A DNA stretch of 64,000 nt from HK1 sp965220535. Lineage in GTDB: Bacteria; Pseudomonadota; Gammaproteobacteria; HK1. The position numbers were made by a program, and so were the translations under genes. Shown here one piece after another: positions 62,605-64,000 of this stretch. How positions within the stretch are numbered: the stretch's first letter is position 1; every line of letters starts with the position of its first letter. The DNA lies in assembly GCA_965220535.1 (NCBI GenBank), contig OZ244833.1, forward strand, positions 1 through 64,000. Direction: 5' to 3'. Below the pieces are notes generated by a model. The model was not told the origin of the DNA. It did no database searches and saw only the letters and a program-made list of their open reading frames with translations.

Positions 62605-64000
62605 ACGCCGGCGACTCTCTATTGCTGTCGTCGATGCCGGCGCTTGCGGAATTTTTCCTGCTCGCCGCCGGTTGTACGATTTTGGTGATCGATGCCTTTC
62701 TCGACAAGGGACGAGAGGCCATCACCTGTCGTCTTGCGCAGCTGGCTTTGGTGGCAACGCTGGCTCTGGTGATCGCGTTCTTTCCCGATGCCCGCACCAC
62801 GGCCTTCGCCGGCAGTTTCATCAGCGATGCGATGGCCGGATTCCTCAAGATATTCATCTTGCTGATCGTTTTGATCGGGTCGTTCTATCTGCAGGCCTAT
62901 CTCGATCAACGAGGGCAAGCCCGAGGGGAGTATTACGTATTGGTTCTTTTCGGCACGCTCGGGATGTCGGTGATGGTGTCGGCGGGGAGTTTTCTCACCC
63001 TTTATCTAGGCCTCGAACTGCTTTCCCTTTCGCTTTATGCGCTGGTCGCTCTTAACCGGGATTCGCCTCTTTCTTGCGAGGCCGCGATGAAGTATTTCGT
63101 GCTCGGGGCCTTGGCCTCGGGGATCCTCCTTTACGGGATTTCGATGATCTACGGCAGCACCGGGACGATCGATTTCGCCGGCGTGTCCGCGGCCATCGGC
63201 AGTTCCTCTTCGCCGCCGTTGACGGCCCTTCTCGGCTTGGTCTTCGTCGTGGTCGGTATCGCCTTCAAATTCGGGGCGGTTCCTTTTCACATGTGGGTGC
63301 CGGATGTTTACGAGGGCGCTCCGGCTCCGATCGCCATGTTGATCGCCACCGCCCCGAAACTCGCGGCCTTCGGTATGCTGGTGCGGGCCTTGGAAGACGG
63401 CTTGGCGTGGCTCTTTTCCGATTGGACGCAAATGTTGACCCTGATGGCGATCGCCTCGCTGGCCATCGGCAATGTGGTCGCCATCGCGCAGACGAATATG
63501 AAACGCCTGCTGGCGTATTCGGCGATCGCCCACGTCGGCTTCATCTTCATCGGATTTTTGCCCGGCACCACCGACGGCAAGGCGGCGTCGATGTTCTATG
63601 TCCTTAGTTATGCTCTGATGGCTCTGGGGGCCTTCGGCATGGTGATCTGGCTCGGGCGCAAGGAGGGCGTCGCCGAGGCGGATCGGATCGACGATCTCAA
63701 AGGGATCATCGAGCGCAATCCTTGGTTCGCGTTGATGATGTTGATCTTGATGCTGTCGATGGCCGGAGTCCCGCCTTTCGTCGGCTTTTGGGCGAAGTTG
63801 GCGGTGTTGAGCGCGGTGGTCGACGTCGGCATGACTTGGTTGGCGGTGGTGGCGGTGATCTTCTCCGTGGTCGGTCTGTTCTATTATTTGCGGGTGGTCG
63901 GGTTGATGTTTTTCCATGCCCCGGAATCCCCGGCACCGGTGACGGCGCCGAATGCGGTTCGATGGGTGCTCAGTCTCAATGCCTTGGCGGTCTTCGCCTT
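62601..64000 (+). CDS. nuoN: NADH-quinone oxidoreductase subunit N, cut by window end
   Basis: ATG 62601 opens a frame that runs without stop to the window end (466 codons of about 485 expected). NuoN is the third antiporter-like subunit, next to NuoK. Signatures include YYVLVLFGTLGMSVMVSAGS, YLGLELLSLSLYALVAL with the key Glu, AFKFGAVPFHMWVPDVYEGA with the key Lys, and NMKRLLAYSAIAHVGFIFIG. It follows nuoM with the usual operon order. Only the last residues are missing. Confidence 0.97.
   Translation, partial: MNAGDSLLLSSMPALAEFFLLAAGCTILVIDAFLDKGREAITCRLAQLALVATLALVIAFFPDARTTAFAGSFISDAMAGFLKIFILLIVLIGSFYLQAYLDQRGQARGEYYVLVLFGTLGMSVMVSAGSFLTLYLGLELLSLSLYALVALNRDSPLSCEAAMKYFVLGALASGILLYGISMIYGSTGTIDFAGVSAAIGSSSSPPLTALLGLVFVVVGIAFKFGAVPFHMWVPDVYEGAPAPIAMLIATAPKLAAFGMLVRALEDGLAWLFSDWTQMLTLMAIASLAIGNVVAIAQTNMKRLLAYSAIAHVGFIFIGFLPGTTDGKAASMFYVLSYALMALGAFGMVIWLGRKEGVAEADRIDDLKGIIERNPWFALMMLILMLSMAGVPPFVGFWAKLAVLSAVVDVGMTWLAVVAVIFSVVGLFYYLRVVGLMFFHAPESPAPVTAPNAVRWVLSLNALAVFA

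Overview
The window reads as a chromosome segment of a GC-rich gammaproteobacterium. The evidence is gene order: pheT-ihfA near a tRNA-Pro, grpE-dnaK-dnaJ-dapB, greA-rlmE-ftsH-folP-glmM-tpiA-secG-tRNA-Leu(GAG), and a complete 14-gene nuo operon. hrcA, ahcY and a separate nuoC and nuoD point away from the enteric group and towards a Chromatiales/Thiotrichales-like lineage. This placement is inference from synteny. Long degraded spacers, IS remnants and many short tandem repeats suggest relaxed genome maintenance.

Layout. 1-4.3 kb: end of pheT, ihfA, an ABM-fold protein, a secreted hypothetical protein and tRNA-Pro. 4.5-6.9 kb: a Sel1-repeat protein with scrambled partial copies of its 3' end around a hypothetical helical protein. 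6.9-11.9 kb: ahcY and metK (minus strand) opposite hrcA and a small secreted protein. 11.9-17.6 kb: a decayed IS3-family copy, a Fic protein, an M16 protease and poorly conserved DNA. 17.6-26.7 kb: a type I restriction-modification operon with extra genes. 27.1-37.5 kb: chaperone genes, with a duplicated and diverged GrpE/DnaK pair ahead of the canonical grpE-dnaK-dnaJ, then dapB. 37.8-45.5 kb: greA, rlmE, ftsH, folP, glmM. 45.5-46.8 kb: a second decayed IS copy. 47-48.5 kb: tpiA, secG, tRNA-Leu. 49-64 kb: nuoA to nuoN, with nuoN cut by the window end.

The most interesting region is the hsd operon. Its order is single-TRD hsdS, hsdM, TIR-domain protein, full hsdS, HEPN-like protein, hsdR, YgjP-type metalloprotease. 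Nearly every junction is a 4-base ATGA overlap. The central TIR-hsdS-HEPN part is strikingly AT-rich compared with hsdM and hsdR. The TIR protein ends in about 60 residues that look like a shrunken, degenerate HsdM, including the HsdM C-terminal helix. The HEPN-like gene sits between hsdS and hsdR, where the anticodon nuclease gene prrC sits in the E. coli prr locus. The arrangement suggests a restriction enzyme with two effectors physically or genetically tied to it, as a back-up when restriction fails.

The second notable region is the chaperone block. A GrpE paralogue carries an N-terminal membrane segment and a long repeated coiled coil. It is paired with a DnaK paralogue that has an insertion in its ATPase domain and lacks the usual C-terminal tail, and it is preceded by a membrane coiled-coil protein related to the GrpE coiled coil. 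This could be a membrane-tethered Hsp70 branch.

The nuo operon encodes the proton-pumping NADH:quinone oxidoreductase. The metK/ahcY pair covers the S-adenosylmethionine cycle, and glmM, folP, dapB and tpiA are housekeeping enzymes.
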